Positions 22,923-35,297 of a stretch of 64,000 nt of DNA are shown one piece after another (position 1 is the stretch's first letter; every line of letters starts with the position of its first letter). The stretch is from assembly GCA_009801085.1 (NCBI GenBank), contig VNWV01000014.1:298282-362281 (forward strand), written 5' to 3'. A program made the translations under genes and the position numbers. The notes below the pieces were generated by a model that was not told the DNA's origin, searched no databases, and saw only the letters and a list, made by a program, of their open reading frames with translations. Origin of the DNA: Lasiodiplodia sp. COLG20. Taxonomy: Eukaryota; Ascomycota; Dothideomycetes; Botryosphaeriales; Botryosphaeriaceae.

Positions 22923-25900
22923 ATGGCTGAGATTCTGGGTCTCATCGCTTCGATCGTGCAGTTGACAGATGCCATTACCAAAATCGTCAAGTACATCAAT
23001 GGAGCCAGTGGTTTCCACAAAGAATCGATAAGCTTTGCCGAAGAAGCAAGCGGCATCATCAATCTGCTACTGCGATTGCGCCTTCGGCTCCAAGATGCAC
23101 AGGTTAATCCCGTAAGCGTTGAAAAACATGCTTGGAATGAGCAAATCTCGTCCACCTTGCGAGCGTTGATGATGCAAATTGAAGAGGAACTCCGTACGAT
23201 GATCAAAATATTGTCGCCATCGCCGACCACCGGTTGCAAAACCTTGAAACGCACGCTGGCATGGCCAATCAGTAAAGAGATTATCCGTGGATCTCTTTCA
23301 AGAATCGAGCGGTTGAAAGGGCTTGTCAGCCTGGCACTGGATGATGAGCTAAGGTAAGTCAAACACTCCTAGTATAGGCTAGAATCCGAACCAGGGCCAA
23401 AGCGAACTCTGACTTTGTACAGCGAGCTGGCAAAGGCGATCAAGCGAGATACCGCTCTCCTTAAGCCTCTGCAGAATGATGTTACATCGGTCATTGGCCA
23501 AATTGACTACGTCGCCTCAAAGATTGAGACTCTCGACGTTGCCACGACGCACGCCCGACAACTGAGGCATGAAAAACTGGTCAATTTCATCGCGCCGCAT
23601 GACTTCTCGCAGAAATATGAGTCCCTACTGCAGGAAAGGCTGGAAGGGACTGGACGGTGGTTTCTTGAGTCGCCCGAGTTCAAAGAATGGGAGAGTGGCA
23701 ACGGCGGCCTGCTGTGGTGCCCCGGAATGCCTGGTGCCGGAAAGTCGATCCTTTGCGCTATTTCTATCGACTACATTCAGCGTGCTGTGGCATCTCAGAA
23801 AGGCGCTGCAGTGCTGTTTGCCTTCTGCGATTACCGGCAACAATTTGACCAGACTCGGCTGAACCTCCTGGCTAGTCTCTGGCGGCAGCTTCTTCAGAGA
23901 CGCCATTTGGATCACCAGGAATGCAACGAGCTTGAGGCCAAATTTGAAGGGGCTGGGCGTCGCCTGCGGCCAACACCACTTGAGATGCTGGAAATGCTCT
24001 ACAAGGAGTTGACCAGGTATACCCAGGTGTACATCTTCATTGACGGCCTCGATGAGCTGGGTTCAACTGCTCGTCACGAGTTCACCCAAGCTCTATGCAC
24101 TCTGCAGAACATGAACAAGTCGGCAGCCGGTAGTGACATTGTGATTCGGGATTGTCAACACAGCGTCGGCCCAAACCCTTCATCGCTTCTCAACATTCTC
24201 GTCACATCACGATTATCCGGCCATCAGACGCAGCACTTTCGCCATGTCCCTCATCTTGAGCTCAGAGCTAGCGATGAGGACCTACGCAAGTACATCTCGA
24301 GCAGGCTCAGGGCAGCTGAGTCGAGAAGACTTGCAAAACATATTGCCAAGGATCGAACCCTGATTGGGGACATGCAGGAGACCGTGATACGCAAGGCACA
24401 GGGAATGTGAGTATTAGCGGCCTCCAACGACTATATATTGAACAACAAAAACAATTTGTGCTAACAGTATTTAGGTTCCTTTTGGCGCGACTGCACATCG
24501 GTGCTCTTGCAGACAAACACACTGTCAAAGCCGTCCGAAAGGCGCTCGAAGCACTTCCTGAAGGCAAAGACGCTGTTAGTGAGACTTACGATGAAGCGAT
24601 GACTAGGATAGAGGGTCAGAATCCGGATGATAAAGAACTCGCTTTTCGGGTCATTTCTTGGGTGTTGCGTTGCAGGGAACCGCTACATTTGATCGACCTT
24701 CAGCACGCATTCACTGTGGACCCGTACGACCATGAGCTCGACGAAGAAGATCTCATCCCTGCACTTTTGATCATATCTGTTTGTGCCGGACTTGTAACGC
24801 TGGAACCTCAAACGGGAATTGTTCGATTTGTGCACTACACGGCTCAAGAATATTTCGATGCAGTTCGAAGCAGTCGATTTCCTCTGGCAGACGCAGACAT
24901 CTCCAGAACATCGCTGGCCTATCTCACTCTGGACCATCATTCGTTTGACCCATCCTTGCATACTATTGAAGAGTTCAACAATCTGGTGAAAGGAATTCCA
25001 TTCCTGGAATATGCGGCGAAGTACTGGGGTGAGCACACTCGTGCCCACTTTCTAGCTGAGAACGGTACGGCAGCCCGGTCTACTGACGATTCCACTGCGA
25101 CATGCAGGGAGCTTCAAAGCCTTGTCGACGACTTTTTCGACCATCGAAACCAGATGTGCTGTGCAGTTCGCATTCTGCTGTGTGCAAGCATCAAGGATTA
25201 CGGTGGTGGCATCGGATTGGCCGTGCGGACGCATTTCAATTCCATCAAGCGCGTAAACGTCTGCGCATACTTCGGCCTCAACACGATAATTCTCGAACAT
25301 CTCAAGCAAGAGCCAGATGCCCTCATCTATTCCAATGATGGCTTCTTTGGCAATGTGATTCACTGGGCCACGCTGGGCGATCACGAGGATACGCTGCGGA
25401 TGCTGATTCGACGAGACGAATGTAGGCACCTGGTTAACGCAAGAGCCTTTTGCGAAGAGATTGACCATTATATACCGTTCAAAGCCCGGATCGATCATGC
25501 GCCTCTACACCTTGCGGCATACCAAGGTCGCTCTCGAGCTGTAAGGATTTTGCTGGAAAGCGAGGCCGATCCAGCTCTGGAAAATAGGTTCCATTACACA
25601 CCGATTCAGGTTGCCGCGCATAGTGGGAATACCGAATCCCTGTCAGCGATCTTGAGTACTGTGAAGGGACAGGAAACGCTACTGGTGCGAGACCATTTGG
25701 CACGCAGCTCGCTCTTTGAAACCGCAATATGGGGGCAAACCGAGGCCGCTCGGCTCCTTGTCAAAGCAATCGAACATCTCCCTCGTGGAATCACCGTGAA
25801 AGACAGTCTACATGACTACTCTGGCCGCAACCCGCTTCACTATGCCGCCGAGCGTAACTGGCCCGATACGGTCCGTATTCTGCTGGAGTCTCCTCTGGGT

Positions 25901-27322
25901 GTTCAGCTTGCCTTTGACATTGACGAAACTACCGACATGAGGCCCGTGCATGAGGGAATTTACCACGGATGCACTGAGGTGACGAGGATATTCCTGGAGT
26001 GGGAGCACGCGACCGAACTGTTTCGGCGACCAGACGGAGTTGAACGTGCCTTCCATATTGCAGCCTCTGGTGGGCATGCAGGAGTGTTGACTCTTCTTCT
26101 CGAAAGCATTCCGGACGCATTGGCTATCCTCGAAGCCACAGAAACCTCAACTCTACATCTTGCTGCACGAAGCGGAGTTGTCGAGGCTGTGAAAGCCGTT
26201 GCTGAGAAGCTGCACTCCAAAGATCTAATAGACAGAGAAGATCTCAATGGCCAGACTGCCTTGGCAAATGCTGCCTCCCGAGGCCATACTGAGGTTATTG
26301 AATACCTTGTTCACTTTGGAGCCAACCCCAGGAAGACTGATAAGTCCGGACAAACGCCGCTTCATTTGGGTGCTCGGTCCAATCTTCATACAGTCGTCGA
26401 CTTGGTCCTGACTTTGGGGGCGGTAGACTTAGAAGCGTCAGATATTCACGGTCAGACAGCACTCGCGCTCGCGGTAGAACATCAGCACATGGATGTCGCT
26501 AGGCTTTTGTTACACGCCGGCGCAAAAGTCCTGCGCATTCCAAGCAGGATACCGGATGCTTTGGGGATCCGAAGCGTCCCGTGGATCCAGATGCCGCAGT
26601 TATCGGAAGACATTCGAGCTTTCGGTAGCCCTCCACGCAGATACGTGCCAACACAAGCCCGAGATCAGTTCGAAGCGGCATTCTACCTGAAATTTGCTTC
26701 TGGATGGCGCTTGAGCCCTTCAATCATTGGTTACATCTTCGATCTGGCCGGTTACTGGCTCGAGAAGAGAGTCCAAACTGTGGAACCGCTTATTGTCAGT
26801 GAACGAGGTAGCGTACTTAGAGACTACGTGCGATCACCGCTTCTGACTGGATACCCCCATTGGCCAGTGCGTCGTCTTCGCTTCACAGCGTCCAGCTATG
26901 AGGAGAGCATCGTCGGAATGGCATGGAGTGGCTCTGACCAGCAATCCTACACATGGTGGGAAGCCGGCAAAATTGAAGGGAACACTGCTGCCTTCAACCA
27001 ACGCATCGGCCCGCAGGTACAGACCGGTCCCATCTGCTTCTGGAACACGCATCATGGTCCTCACGCGCCACAGACGAAAAAATGTGTATGGCCCAAGACA
27101 GTGCACGGCTTCAGGATAGGTAGAATTAACGACAGCGAGGCTACCGACCCGGTTGTGTTCACCTGGGGGGAGGAAAACAGCGACGCAGCATGCGCACAGT
27201 GGGTACGTCAACTACGCCCTGGACAAAGGGTGATTTTGAGCCCGCAAACGGCCTTTGCGAATAAGTTCAATCATGTCTACAGCGCTGAACTTGAAATTTC
27301 AAGTTCCTTCTTGAAGCGATAG
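22923..27322 (+). CDS. NACHT-like STAND protein with ankyrin repeats and C-terminal extra domain
   Basis: Three exons (22923-23353, 23423-24406, 24475-27322) give 1420 aa. Residues 1-150 match the fungal STAND N-terminal type (AEILGLIASIVQLTDAI...). A NACHT-like NTPase follows with P-loop CPGMPGAGKS near 245, Walker B YIFIDGLDEL near 350 and a sensor ILVTSR. A helical winged segment (LHLIDLQHAFTVD) precedes about ten ankyrin repeats (~760-1160; e.g. GQTPLHLGARSNLHTVVDLVL). The last ~150 residues form a separate domain with RRLRFTASSYEE and SYTWWEAG, like the QGWS..TWFEA domain found in assorted fungal proteins. Such proteins are signal switches in heterokaryon incompatibility or xenorecognition. 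The reading frame is intact. Confidence 0.92.
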
Positions 27323-27628
27323 GATGGCTACCAAAGGTTCTGACGCCGTTACGATCTGAAGCTACCTAAAGACATTACTCATATGCGCTTCAGAAAGGAT
27401 CTTTACAGCAAAAAATTGCGACGAATCAATTTTGCTTTCCCTGTCATACTCAGTAGAGATTTAGCAATTTTCTATGAATGAAGCCTACACTGATCCCAAA
27501 GTCTATCGTTTACAAGCCCTGAAGAGGCGCCTAAATGAGATCGTCATTCCACAGCTTTTCAAGGCAGCTCCGTTTCGCTTCGGCTAACGCTAGCGGCTCT
27601 TGAGCAAATGCTAGGGGCGCCATCGATG

Positions 27629-30600
27629 TCATTTCCCTCCCAGTTTAGCTTGATCTGAGGCAACGCCTCGTTGCGTGACCTCAGGATATTGGCTCGCGTT
27701 TCCCGACCTGAATTCGGATTCGTCAAACGGCTCATGCGGCGTGTTACTGAAGTAGTCTCCGAACGTAGTCAACACGTCGGCAACTTTGCGTCGATGACCG
27801 TGGCCTGTTATCTCGCTTGCTCGCCCATCGCTTGTAATCTCCTCACCCATCTTTCTCAATTCATTCTCGGTTCTCAAAGTGTCAGCAATCGACATGTGAC
27901 CGGTCCGCTCCTGCGTCGACTCATGATTTAGCTGATCATGCGATTCTTTCCGGTTGCGCGCGTCGAGGCTATAGTAGAGGTTAGCAAGAAGCAGGGTAAG
28001 GGGATTATGAAAGAGCGGGCGATGAGAACTGAAATATTAAATGCGAAAGGAGGGGTCGTACGCGGCCTGTCTGTTAAGGAGGAGACGCTTCTGCTGCTTC
28101 AGCTCCTTTATCTCTTCCTCGTTGGTGGAATCAGCAATGAGCTGGTCGATGTTCAGCAGGCTACGCTCAGGCGGGATTTCGAAGCCAGCATTCTTCTTGG
28201 GGACGCCATCACGACCAGGGAAGGGAGAGGAGGAGCTAGCGGGAGGGGCGTCTTGCTCCTCGCATGGTGCCATTGCAGCCACACTGGGAGGATGTGCTGG
28301 GTCGAAAGATGCGACAGATTGGATTGAATGTGTAGGCGCCTCCTCGATGGGTGGCTCGGTGATCTTCTTGCCACGGTTCGTGGGCGGCTGCTTCACCGGT
28401 CTGCTGTCTTCGAATTCCCATTCGACGTAATGGTTGCGATTCCTCTGCTTCGCAGGCAACGCCTCACGTCTGGCTTCGCTTCTGGAAGCAGCGATATCCT
28501 CCCCGATGGAGACGTCTGAGCCATCCGTGCCTGAGCCTTCGCTTGCCTCATGCACCCCTTCCTTTGCCGCGTTCGCCAGCGCCTGAGCCATCTCGGCCTC
28601 GAAGTCATCTTCGAAGTCGCCGGTACCGTCATCGCCATCACCATCAACCACTTGGTGTTGCCGTTCGTCGCCGAGGCCCACTTGATCCCGGCGCTGTTGC
28701 TGCAATTTGTCAATTGCAGGACTCCCCAGTGTCAGAGGAGCGAGGTCGCCATCCACATTCTCATTGCCCTCGTGTTGGCCGATGTCATTGTCGTCTTCCT
28801 GTTTCTCACCCTGCTCCTGGTCCGCCTCGTCACCACCCTTATCCTCGTACTCGCTGTCGTACTTCTCCACAGTCGATGAACCAGTGCTGACAGAAATAGG
28901 ACGGTCCACCTGCAAGAAATGGCGGACCTGTTCGATGTTGTCGTTGAAATGCACGGCCTTGGAGAAGGTGGGTGTCCTCAGCATGCTTGTCCGCCGACGA
29001 TGGTTACGGCGAGGTGGGAAAGCCGGAGACAGCGGCATGCGTCGACGTTGAGGCTCTCGTGGTGATGCTAAACCCTGCACAGAAAATTCTGCTAACACAT
29101 CTAGTCCCTGGTGCGAAATTCCAGGCGAGCAGGAGTCTCCTTCGGCTATCGGTGGCCTCGGGGGGCTTGGCTGGTAGCTGATGCTAGGAAAATGGCTCGT
29201 TTGAATTTGGGCCCCATACGGCTGCATCACAGGGATGTCGGTGTTTGTTTGGTCGCTGTAGTTCATGCTGAACAGGCTGATCTCTTCCTCGTCGCGGAAC
29301 TCCGGTTTGCCCTTCACTATGCTTGGCAGCGTCCCGGGAGAGACGGTCGACGAGATGGGCGGGAGGTAGGTGCTATCGGAAGAGTCCGGGAAGAGAGAGT
29401 TCGCTGATACATTTGCGCTTTGCTGGTCCTGGTATGGAGAGTTCCAGTCGGAAGAATTGGCGTTTGGCGAGGAGATACTGGCTATGCCGGACACTGGAGA
29501 CTTGAGACTGCGTTGATCGTTTGGTACAGAATCCACGCTTGAGTGCGGAGCGGCGGGGATTGAATATTGAGAGGGTTCATCTGGAACAGGAGTATTGGAC
29601 TCGACTTCCTCGTCCCCCGGCCGGGGGAGGCTCTTTGATTTTACGGAGCTTGTAGTACTTGGTAAAAGAGAGTCATCACTCTGACCTGAGGTTGAATCTG
29701 AGGCTGTGATAGCCGAGTCCGCTTCCGATTCCGAGTCTGATTCATATCCTCTTGGAAGAGCATTCAGAGCTATTTCTTCCATGTGTCTTGAGATGTGCAA
29801 AGATATCAAATCCTTGCCTTCACCGGTATGATGCGTACAAAGAGGACATGGGTGGCTTTTCCATTCGGGGTCAAGGCCATGCTCGACAGCCAGATGGTTT
29901 GTCATTGCATCCCGGTCTTTCCAAAGACTGATTGAACTGATTGAACACCCTTCTTATATGCAATTATATGCCAACAGATCTTGGAATACGTGTTTCCTGT
30001 CTGGAAGTGAGTAATAATCGACTGGAACTCAGACAGCTGACATACTTCCAATCCCGGGAGTAGCGAATTGCGACAATTCTGTTGCAGACTTGGCAGATAA
30101 ATCTCTGTCCATTTCGACCTTCTCTGGGTAGTTTGGGCAGTTTGTGATGGCTTGATGCTGCTCGACTGGAAACAACCGTTTCGGTGTATGTTGGAATGCT
30201 ACTACCAGATTCGGATTGAGCTGGCACGGAGGTACCTAGCGCTGAATCATTAAACCTTGACTTTGATTCAATCTCTTCGCCCTGTAAACTCTCCCCATCT
30301 TTGATCATTTCTCTGCGCTCTTGCAACCTCAAGTAACGCTCCCAGTTGCACTTTCCAAGCCGCTCCAGAAGGGGCCGAGAAGCGTTTGGGTATTTTGATT
30401 CTATCAGCTCCATATGATAATGATAGGGTGGTCTATCTTCAATGACGGTGAAGTAGCCGGGCTGGTCCTTGGAGTCGTCTTTTGCTGAGTTGAGAGCAAT
30501 AAGACAGTCGACCAGCGTCCCTAACGTAGCAGCCATGCTTGGTACATCGTCGCGTGTGTAATCGACTGGGGTTTCCACAATGCTAACCTCCTTTCTTGCC

Positions 30601-31156
30601 TCGTGCACCAGGCTCAACATGTTGTACTTCAAAAGGGTTGCATGACGTTCCGCAGAGTTGGTGACAATGTGTTGGAGGAGGCCTACAGACTACGTCAGAC
30701 GCGCAATACTAGATTTCCAACACCAGCGAGCTTACCGTTGACTAGCAAGTCTGCTAGGGAAAGAAGAAGGGAGCAAATTAGCTCTCGAAGGTCTTCGAAA
30801 TCATGCAGTTGAGTGTCCAGATTTCCGGTCGATAAGTGGTGGTCTTCACTCCAAAGAATGAGAGCCAAAAGGCTTTCTTGAAGCTGCGTATAATCCCCAT
30901 TCAATCTGTTCTTTCCTTTTGAGCATTTGAGAATGCTTCTCAGCAGACTGACACAGCCGTTGAATAGACGAGAGATGACACCGCCGGAGCCTACAGAGGG
31001 TTGTCCAACAGTTTTGTCTTGCCATTCGCGTATTAATGCAGACTTCTCGACCTCCTCGCTTTCTAAACGAAGTCGCGCTTGGATGCTCGGACCACGGATG
31101 TCAGCCTCGCCACGCATGCGTTTTCTTGAAACAGAGTCAGGTTCTTTTGTGGCCAT
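27629..31156 (-). CDS. Composite zinc-finger-like / bZIP-like protein (candidate regulator)
   Basis: Five exons (31156-30736, 30682-30046, 29996-29976, 29927-28062, 27968-27629) join in phase to 1094 aa. Layout: helical N-terminus as in fungal STAND-associated proteins (~1-330); a zinc-finger-like block with CQVCN...WKKHVFQDL and HLAVEHG..CPLCTHHTGEGKDLISLHISRHMEEIAL (~330-415), partly lacking the usual Cys pairs; a long Ser/Pro then Glu/Asp/Gln-rich disordered part; then NIDQLIADSTNEEEIKELKQQKR and, across the last 93-nt intron (with TGCTAAC branch site), NRQAALDAR, which fits the bZIP N-x7-R basic signature. After this the typical leucine zipper does not continue. Exon 3 is only 21 nt. Probably nuclear; function inferred only. 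Confidence 0.75.
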
Positions 31157-31557
31157 TTTTCGAAGTGCGTCCTAGGTTGTCACTGGTGTCTTGACGGTGA
31201 ATTCGTAGAATGAAAACTAGATTGAGTATCGCAGACGGAATGGCGAGAGAAATATCGACTGCGGAATGAATATGAATCTATTCGGTTGCGATATGGAACA
31301 GGTTGATTTGAAATTGACGAGGCTGTGCTGCGCAAAGTGTGGGGCTCGCTTGCCAGGGTGGCGACGTGGGTAAGTTCTATTGGTTCAGCGTGATTACAGC
31401 TATCGTAGGCTGCATATGCATGTGTATTTTTTTACGTCTGCCTTGCAGAGTCTAAGCCTCATAACTAGGCTTGTATGGTCTCATCGGAGCTGAAAAGGCC
31501 AGCTTCCGTCTGCCATCTCGCCTCAACGCATACTCCGTCTTTGCACTACCCAGTACT

Positions 31558-33549
31558 ATGTCTGGCATCGAGATCGCTGGTCTAGCATTCGGCGTTGTTC
31601 CTATTCTCATTGAGGCAATAACTGCCTACCAAACGGCACGTGACAAGCTACACACATTCTCCACCTACTCTTCGGCTGTCCGTAGAATCTACTTGCGCAT
31701 CAAAACCCAGGAGCATCTTTTTCAGCTTACATGCCGACGCCTTCTTAAGCCCCTGGTCAGCGGCCCAGAATTACTGAGCATGTTGAAGGATACAAACCAT
31801 TGCAAGTGGCAAGACCAAGAGTTCCATCATAAGTGGAGTCGTCATCTGGGAGAGGATTACGAAATATGCTCCGAGAACTTGAAAGCCATTACGGAGATGT
31901 TGCGCGAGATTGAAAGAGAACTTTCGAAATATTTTGGGAAACTGCCTCTTGATGGCGAGGTCAGTGGTCTAGACCAGCTCCAGTTTGCAAATACCTAACG
32001 CTTCAACAACACCACAGATGGATCTCCTCCACCAATTTCGTGAAAAGATCTCATTTTCGTTCAATGAAAAGAGATACAAAGAGATCATCTAATATACTGC
32101 ATCCTCGATCACCGACCTGTCCCGAATAGTCAACCAACGTTCCTCAGAGGCAATACCCACAGCATATTTAAGCCGCACAGCTGAGATCCCGCCGGAGTTT
32201 TTACATATTAATAAAGCTTCTAAAAGCTTACACTCATGCTTGACAAAGGCATGGTCCTGTTCAAACTCGTCACACAGCGGACACAAAGCACAACTTTCAG
32301 TCAATGCGAAGTGCAATCCTGGTGTTCGTCTGGATTTGGTCCTATCAGCGCGGCAGAAAAATGTGGCTCCAATTTCGAGGTATGTTTGCACTTCAGCTAG
32401 CAAAGCCTCTGAGATATGACTTTGCTTGCGCTTTTGGCCGTGGGAAGTAACATAGATGGCAGTGAACATTCGGAGCACTCAGTCTGGCTGTATGTGGAAA
32501 CAAATCTAATAGAAGTACCGAGGAGCCTCACCGCACCGCAGAAATCACCTTCCCAAGAACAAGTGTTCCTCGGGGCAAATGGCGATCGCGGAGAACAGCC
32601 TGGAAAAGTACAAAAGGGGAAGAAACGTGCCGTGCACTTCGACATCTCCCTTCCTACATTTAACCCAGGAAAAAGGAAGGTCCAGGATGAGCCCGGTCAA
32701 AACAATGAAGGTTTTCAGGCTTCTAGGTCTGCAAGAAAACAAGCTCCACCGCCATCGGAGAGCAAGCAGGAGCTGTGCCACTCTACATTCGATCTCAGCC
32801 ACGCTGATAGCATATGCTCACACTTCAGTAGCACATGCAAAGAGGCATGTCTCGGCTACCTGAATGCCGATACCCGGCTTGTGTTCTACTCTACAGGGAC
32901 ACCGGGTCCTGGTGGAAGACAGGATACCATGGAGAAGACTTTGCCATTGAACGAGATTCTGGAAGGAATGCCCATACTCCAACAACTACAACTCGCCCAT
33001 CTATTGGCGACAGTAGTCCTTCGCTTCCACTCGACTCCCTGGTTGGCGCCTGATTGGCATCTAAAAGACATGTCCGTATTCGGAACGGCCCCGAACGTTG
33101 ATGAGGACTTGCTCCAGCTGTTCAAGACTTTGCATCTAAGCGTTAGCTTTCCAGAGACAAATGCATACGCGGAACAACAGAAATGCACGGCTGTTGACGA
33201 TGCCAATGCTGACCAAGAGCCTACCATCGCCCACCTGCACGGATTCCGGAATATGACGCTGGCGCACTTGGGCGTCGCGCTGCTCGAAATCGGGTACAAA
33301 CAGGAAATAACAAGATTTCGCACCCGCCGCGAACCGCATGACGTCGTTACGGCCCGCAGACTGCTCGATGGTCGACCGACGGCATTGGGCATCGCGTATC
33401 AGAACATCATTCGCAAGTGCGTGGATTGCGACTTCGCGCTCGGTAATGATCTGGCAAATGAGAAGCTACAGAGCGCCGTGTACAGTGATGTTGTATGCTC
33501 ACTTGAGAGCATGATCAAGAAATGTGAAAGCCTGATGTTGGGTCCGTGA
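31558..33549 (+). pseudogene. HeLo-like / DUF7580 protein gene with one in-frame stop
   Basis: Three exons (31558-31959, 32018-32379, 32463-33549) with good splice signals keep one frame for 616 codons, but TAA at 32090-32092 interrupts exon 2. The N-terminus SGIEIAGLAFGVVPILIEAITAYQ is typical of HeLo-like/prion-inhibition helical domains; the C-terminal half (LRFHSTPWLAPDW, HLGVALLEIGY, TARRLLDGRPTALGIAYQNIIRKCVDCDF) is the DUF7580 module usually fused to it. I found no in-phase intron that removes the stop without deleting conserved helices. Either a recent nonsense mutation or a sequencing error. Related helical domains are associated with fungal programmed cell death; no activity is claimed here. 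Confidence 0.65.
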
Positions 33550-34031
33550 ATAGCTAGCCGATCATATGGGTTTTGTGGATTAGATGGGGTTAAATGTCCA
33601 TGTGTAGTTAATTCGCTCAAAACAACGTCTACTGTTTTTTTTTTTTAATAGCAACGAGAATTGATTTCTCCGGAATGACCAAAATATACCAATGGAGAAG
33701 CCACATAGTTTTCTGTGTTTCATTGGCTCGTCACTGATTTTGCAATGCCGCAATACTGATTTCATCGGAAAATGGCTGGTTGAATATTACACGCACACGG
33801 TAGCGGATTGGTGATTGATCAAGAAGCCCTATTTGCGTATTAGTAGTATTTTACGCTTAATATGTGTGAATGATTGCGTCATGGGATTAGAATGGAAATG
33901 CGCTAACTGTAACTGAGCTCTTTCTGAAACGTGTTGATTGCGTTTGTTTGGCGAGGAGTTAAATTTCACCGAAGCTCCAGCGCTGCGTTCGCCCGCACAC
34001 CAACTTTCCCGCTCGTCACGACATCAACGCC
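33550..34031. other. Intergenic, AT-rich
   Basis: About 480 bp with a T13 run near 33635 and no supportable gene. Confidence 0.45.
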
Positions 34032-34960
34032 ATGACGCTTGAAAGCAGAGCACTCGCTCAATTTGACAGACTTGTCAACCGAAAAGAGCTTTTATGGGCT
34101 GAGGCACCTCCTCGTCATGTTCCTTCCAAGCCCTTCAGCGTGAGCGCCCAATTCTAGACACGTTTCCCGACCGCTGAGTAATGACTTTTCAAGTTGCAAA
34201 TACGAATAGCGGAGTCTTTAAAGAAGAAGCCATGGACGTCTCGGCAGAAAAAAGTTGATAATGCTTTCGCCGATGAAGATCCTGGTTTCAATCTGGGGCA
34301 AATTGGTCCAATTCACAAGCTTGTTTTGAACAAGTTTTCAGTGGTTCGCCCACAGTTTGTGCTTCCGACAATCGAATTCCAATCGCAAAATGACCCTCTC
34401 ACTGCCGCTGACCTTGGCGCTGCATGGGAAGTGCTGTCAAGTCTCGAAAAGGAGTACATGATAATCTTCAACTGCGGCGCGGATGGTGGTGCATCAGTTG
34501 GCCATAAGCACCTGCAGGTTCTTCCTTGTCCGGACCCGAAAGAACATGAGCTCTTCCCTGAAACACAGCTCTCCAATGAAGGTCCGTGAAATCTGGCCCC
34601 ACAGTAGAAGGTCTAGCTGAATCCATTGGCGCAGGAATCTTTGAGGTATTGGAAGTGCCTTACCGGCACGCAATCCAGAAGCTGCCCGAAAACGTGACCG
34701 CCGAAGCACTCTCCAAGGTCTACCAGCGTCTGTTCGAGTACTGTTTTCTGAAGAAGGGATCTCCCCACAACTTCATCTGTACCAGGCGATGGATGATGAT
34801 TATCCCTCGAACAAAGGCTCGGGTGGGAGAGCTGTCGGCGAATGCGGCCGCTATGCTTGGAATGGTCTGGGTGACGTCCGAGGAGGATTATAGGCTTTGG
34901 ACGGCTCAGGATCCGATGTTGCTTCTGAAGGAGTTCGGGGTGGCCCGGGACAGCGCCTAG
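34032..34960 (+). CDS. Diadenosine tetraphosphate (Ap4A) phosphorylase / ATP adenylyltransferase
   Basis: Three exons (34032-34139, 34194-34581, 34635-34960) give 273 aa. N-terminal family signs are the NRKELLWAEAP and PKPFS stretches; the active-site HIT-like motif is GASVGHKHLQVLP, preceded by FNCGADGGAS; the C-terminal domain closes with FICTRRWMMIIPR and the characteristic aromatic/Met-rich ANAAAMLGMVWV. The enzyme phosphorolyses Ap4A to ATP and ADP (yeast Apa1/Apa2 family), cytosolic. The second donor is GTCCGT, as in the STAND gene at 298; a nearer CACAG acceptor would make a 23-nt intron and is rejected. Slightly short of the ~300-330 aa of yeast homologues. Confidence 0.88.
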
Positions 34961-35297
34961 AATAGACATAGTCGCCACATGATTAGACAAGCTGCCTACA
35001 CTTTCTGATGCCACTTACCTGCAAAGACGCAGAACAACCTCGAACGCCCACCGCCCACCTGGCTCGTCTTAGCTTCACCCATCACAGCTCCGCAAAGCCC
35101 CAGGCTACTAGTCACCAGCACTACGTAGAAGTGCGAGCCATCCGCTGGTGTACCCCCTCTTGCCGGCCCACGCCGCCCTTCTTCAACCCATCACCAACCC
35201 CAGTCGTGCAATGCAAAGTAGCTGTTGACGGGAGCCACCCGGAGGATATTGCCCAGGTTCCCCGCTCTGTGTTGGATGGAGCCTTTACAGGCCAGCC

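Noticed and set aside
32089..32478. 129-residue minus-strand frame
   Set aside because: Exact shadow of exon 2 and the second intron of the HeLo-like gene on the other strand.
34582..34604. 23-nt intron in the Ap4A phosphorylase gene (GTCCGT..CACAG)
   Set aside because: Below the size a fungal intron can be spliced at; the 53-nt alternative ending GCGCAG fits phase and conserved sequence.
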